DNA of 7,691 nucleotides from NCBI GenBank assembly GCA_947167415.1, contig CAMVHY010000062.1:1-7691 (forward strand), read 5' to 3'. The stretch is from an uncultured Clostridia bacterium. GTDB lineage: Bacteria > Bacillota > Clostridia > Lachnospirales > CAMVHY01. Of the stretch, positions 6,525-7,691 are shown piece by piece. The translations under genes and the position numbers were made by a program. The first letter of the stretch is position 1, and the number at the start of each line of letters is the position of its first letter. The notes under the pieces are model-generated. The model did no database searches. It saw only the letters and a list, made by a program, of their open reading frames with translations, and was not told the origin of the DNA.

Positions 6525-6559
6525 AAATGGCAACGTACAACTACGCTGTCATTTTTTTT
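6525..6559 (+). terminator. intrinsic terminator of the lipase-like gene
   Basis: A 13-bp stem with one mismatch and one G-T pair (6525-6537 with 6542-6554, loop CAAC) runs into eight T (6552-6559). It starts 16 bases after the TAG stop. In 6560-6680 I see no gene and no convincing further signal. Confidence 0.88.
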
Positions 6560-6681
6560 GACCACTAATTATTGAAAACGAAAATTTGAGCACGATGCAT
6601 ATATAAAACACCAACAGGATAATAAGTTTTGATTTTATTTATATGATTTTAAAATAATTTGCCAAAAAAATTAAAAAGTAC

Positions 6682-6711
6682 TTGACATTTGTTTTTTTTA
6701 TGTGTTAAAAT
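6682..6711 (+). promoter_or_regulatory. promoter of the 215-residue membrane-protein gene
   Basis: TTGACA (6682-6687), an 18-base spacer, then TAAAAT (6706-6711) with TG at 6703-6704 (extended -10). TGTGG follows at 6717-6721, exactly 11 bases after the first base of the -10, as in the promoter of the lipase-like gene. An A-rich tract precedes the -35. Confidence 0.75.
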
Positions 6712-6763
6712 AGAAATGTGGCAGATAATTTTTTGGTTGTTTTAAATTTTGGAGGTGTTTGTC

Positions 6764-7411
6764 ATGAGTACATTACATAATTTTGTTTCGCAGGAAAATC
6801 TTTCTGCAGAAGAATTTATTGTTTCACTTGATAAAAATTTAAAATCACTAAGACAAAATTTGCTCGATGAGATTGTTGTGCATACGCCATTAAATTATGA
6901 TCAAAAAAAATCAGATTTTGTCATGAATTTAAATTTGATATATCCGAATTTATCGAAAAAACAACAGGAGTCCGTTGCTATTATTTTAAATAAGAACGGT
7001 GAATTAAATTTGTTAAATACAGAAAATTTAAGACTACTTGATAAAGATTTTATGGAAAAAAATAAACTGTTACCGAACAAACTTTTAAATCAAATCGGAG
7101 AAGCATTAGGTGCAATTTCGAGTTATCTTGGAATGACAATGTTAGCTTTAAGTCCGCTCGATTCGAATTTATTGATTCCTGGTGTTTTTTTAACAAGCGC
7201 GGGATTTATTATAAAAGATATTTGTCAAAATGAATTAGAAAAACGCGAATTGATGATTTATGGCTATGAGATAATAGAGGATTTGCCCGAAAATTTAGAT
7301 TTAAATCAAAATCTTGATGTTACAAGTGAAAAAAAAATAGCACAAAGAAATGATAGTAAAATAAGTTTGTTAACAGAAAAATCGGATTTAGATAAGGAGC
7401 ATGATCTATAA
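6764..7411 (+). CDS. unrecognised protein with a predicted two-helix membrane hairpin
   Basis: I do not recognise this 215-residue protein. Residues 1-105 are mostly charged and leucine-rich, probably helical (for example EEFIVSLDKNLKSLRQNLL at 16-34). Two hydrophobic segments follow, at about 111-130 (rich in Gly, Ala and Ser) and 134-152 (LLIPGVFLTSAGFIIKDI), joined by a short turn with Pro and Asp. They could form a membrane hairpin with both ends on the same side. The C-terminal 60 residues are acidic to polar and probably disordered. There is no signal peptide. The start is ATG, 8 bases after a strong GGAGG (6751-6755); an in-frame TTG at 6749 overlaps that site and is rejected. It is transcribed alone, but from a promoter very like that of the preceding lipase-like gene, which hints at joint expression. 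No function is proposed. Confidence 0.75.
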   Translation: MSTLHNFVSQENLSAEEFIVSLDKNLKSLRQNLLDEIVVHTPLNYDQKKSDFVMNLNLIYPNLSKKQQESVAIILNKNGELNLLNTENLRLLDKDFMEKNKLLPNKLLNQIGEALGAISSYLGMTMLALSPLDSNLLIPGVFLTSAGFIIKDICQNELEKRELMIYGYEIIEDLPENLDLNQNLDVTSEKKIAQRNDSKISLLTEKSDLDKEHDL

Positions 7412-7444
7412 AAATAAAAATATATTATTTGGTATTGATTTGTT

Positions 7445-7482
7445 GTTCCTAAGAATAAATTTTATTTTTAGGAACTTTTTTT
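7445..7482 (+). terminator. intrinsic terminator of the 215-residue protein gene
   Basis: GTTCCTAAGAATA pairs with TATTTTTAGGAAC (one G-T pair, AATTT in the loop), followed by seven T (7476-7482). It lies 33 bases after the TAA stop. Confidence 0.9.
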
Positions 7483-7506
7483 GTACCAAGAGATATTTTT
7501 GCAAAC

Positions 7507-7536
7507 AAAAAAGACTTCCAAAATTGAAGTCCCTTT
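7507..7536 (-). terminator. minus-strand intrinsic terminator without an intact gene before it
   Basis: On the minus strand GACTTC (7531 to 7526), loop AATTTTG, GAAGTC (7518 to 7513), then six T (7512 to 7507). The arm and T-run resemble the terminator at 1473-1441. It would serve a leftward gene ending between 7537 and the window edge, but no single frame is open across that stretch. Confidence 0.6.
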
Positions 7537-7575
7537 CGTTTTTATAAAAATTTTTTCGTGTTACAATTTCCCTTT

Positions 7576-7656
7576 CTAAAATTCAAATGTTTCGTTACTT
7601 AAACTATATATCATTCGATTTCTTTTTTTGTTTTCGTCTAAAGTAGCTAGGTGAAA
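7576..7656 (-). pseudogene. possible remnant of a leftward gene 3' end
   Basis: On the minus strand 26 codons are open up to TAG (7578 to 7576), ending RMIYSLSNETFEF, 40 bases before a minus-strand terminator. The same frame is interrupted by TGA at 7659 to 7657 and then reads MMFNPNICRH back to the window edge. Position next to a terminator suggests the decayed end of a gene. An open stretch this short can also arise by chance, and I recognise no family. Confidence 0.25.
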
Positions 7657-7659
7657 TCA

Positions 7660-7691
7660 ATGTCTGCATATATTAGGATTAAACATCATTT
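7660..7691 (+). CDS. possible 5' end of a plus-strand gene
   Basis: ATG at 7660 opens a frame, MSAYIRIKHH, that stays open to the window end. AGGTGA (7649-7654) lies in front of it and could act as a ribosome site. No convincing promoter was found in 7537-7650. Only about ten codons are visible, so this is a tentative call; it also overlaps the possible minus-strand remnant region. Confidence 0.25.
   Translation, partial: MSAYIRIKHH

Noticed and set aside
6560..6680. Second promoter upstream of the 215-residue protein gene (TTGAAA near 6572 with TATAAA at 6602)
   Set aside because: Spacing of 24 bases is outside the usual range, and a much better promoter lies at 6682.
7576..7691. Reading TGA as tryptophan to join the interrupted minus-strand frame
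   Set aside because: TGA ends miaB and inhibitor copy A at family-appropriate points, so TGA is a normal stop in this organism.

Overview
The window is very AT-rich bacterial DNA with strong GGAGG-type ribosome binding sites, sigma-A-like promoters (TTGACA / TATAAT type), U-tailed hairpin terminators and an S-layer-homology (SLH) surface protein. Together these point to a low-GC, clostridia-like Bacillota. TGA, TAA and TAG are all used as stops, so the standard bacterial code applies. No species-level call is possible from this sequence.

Left part, minus strand, read from right to left. miaB (tRNA methylthiotransferase, 4764 to 3391) is followed after 6 bases by a TTG-started gene for a secreted SLH protein (3384 to 1486), and this pair ends in a good terminator (1473 to 1441). 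Beyond it lies a tandem array of at least three chagasin-like (peptidase inhibitor family I42) genes, here called A (1320 to 901), B (668 to 264) and C (only its first 11 bases lie in the window, at 11 to 1). Each copy has its own nearly consensus promoter with a 17-base spacer, a similar leader and GGAGG 11 bases before ATG. Promoter, leader and signal peptide are highly conserved between copies, while the predicted inhibitory loops differ. Between B and C there is a short decayed copy of the 3' end of the SLH gene (239 to 183). This suggests that at least one duplication carried the end of the SLH gene, its terminator and an inhibitor gene together.

Right part, plus strand. After a 295-base divergent intergenic region come two separately transcribed genes: an alpha/beta-hydrolase resembling class 3 lipases / Mbeg1 (DUF2974) proteins (5060 to 6508), and an unrecognised 215-residue protein with a predicted double membrane helix (6764 to 7411). 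Each has its own TTGACA promoter with an extended -10 and its own terminator. The two promoters share a TGTGG at the same distance from the -10, so they may be expressed together.

Right edge. A terminator-like hairpin for the minus strand (7536 to 7507) has no intact gene in front of it, only a short open stretch interrupted by TGA. A possible plus-strand gene may begin at 7660 and run off the window.

Functionally, the left side is a housekeeping tRNA-modification gene coupled to surface and secreted proteins, with a locally expanding family of putative protease inhibitors. The right side is two accessory genes, one a probable lipid or ester hydrolase. No phage, insertion sequence, CRISPR, tRNA or rRNA was seen.
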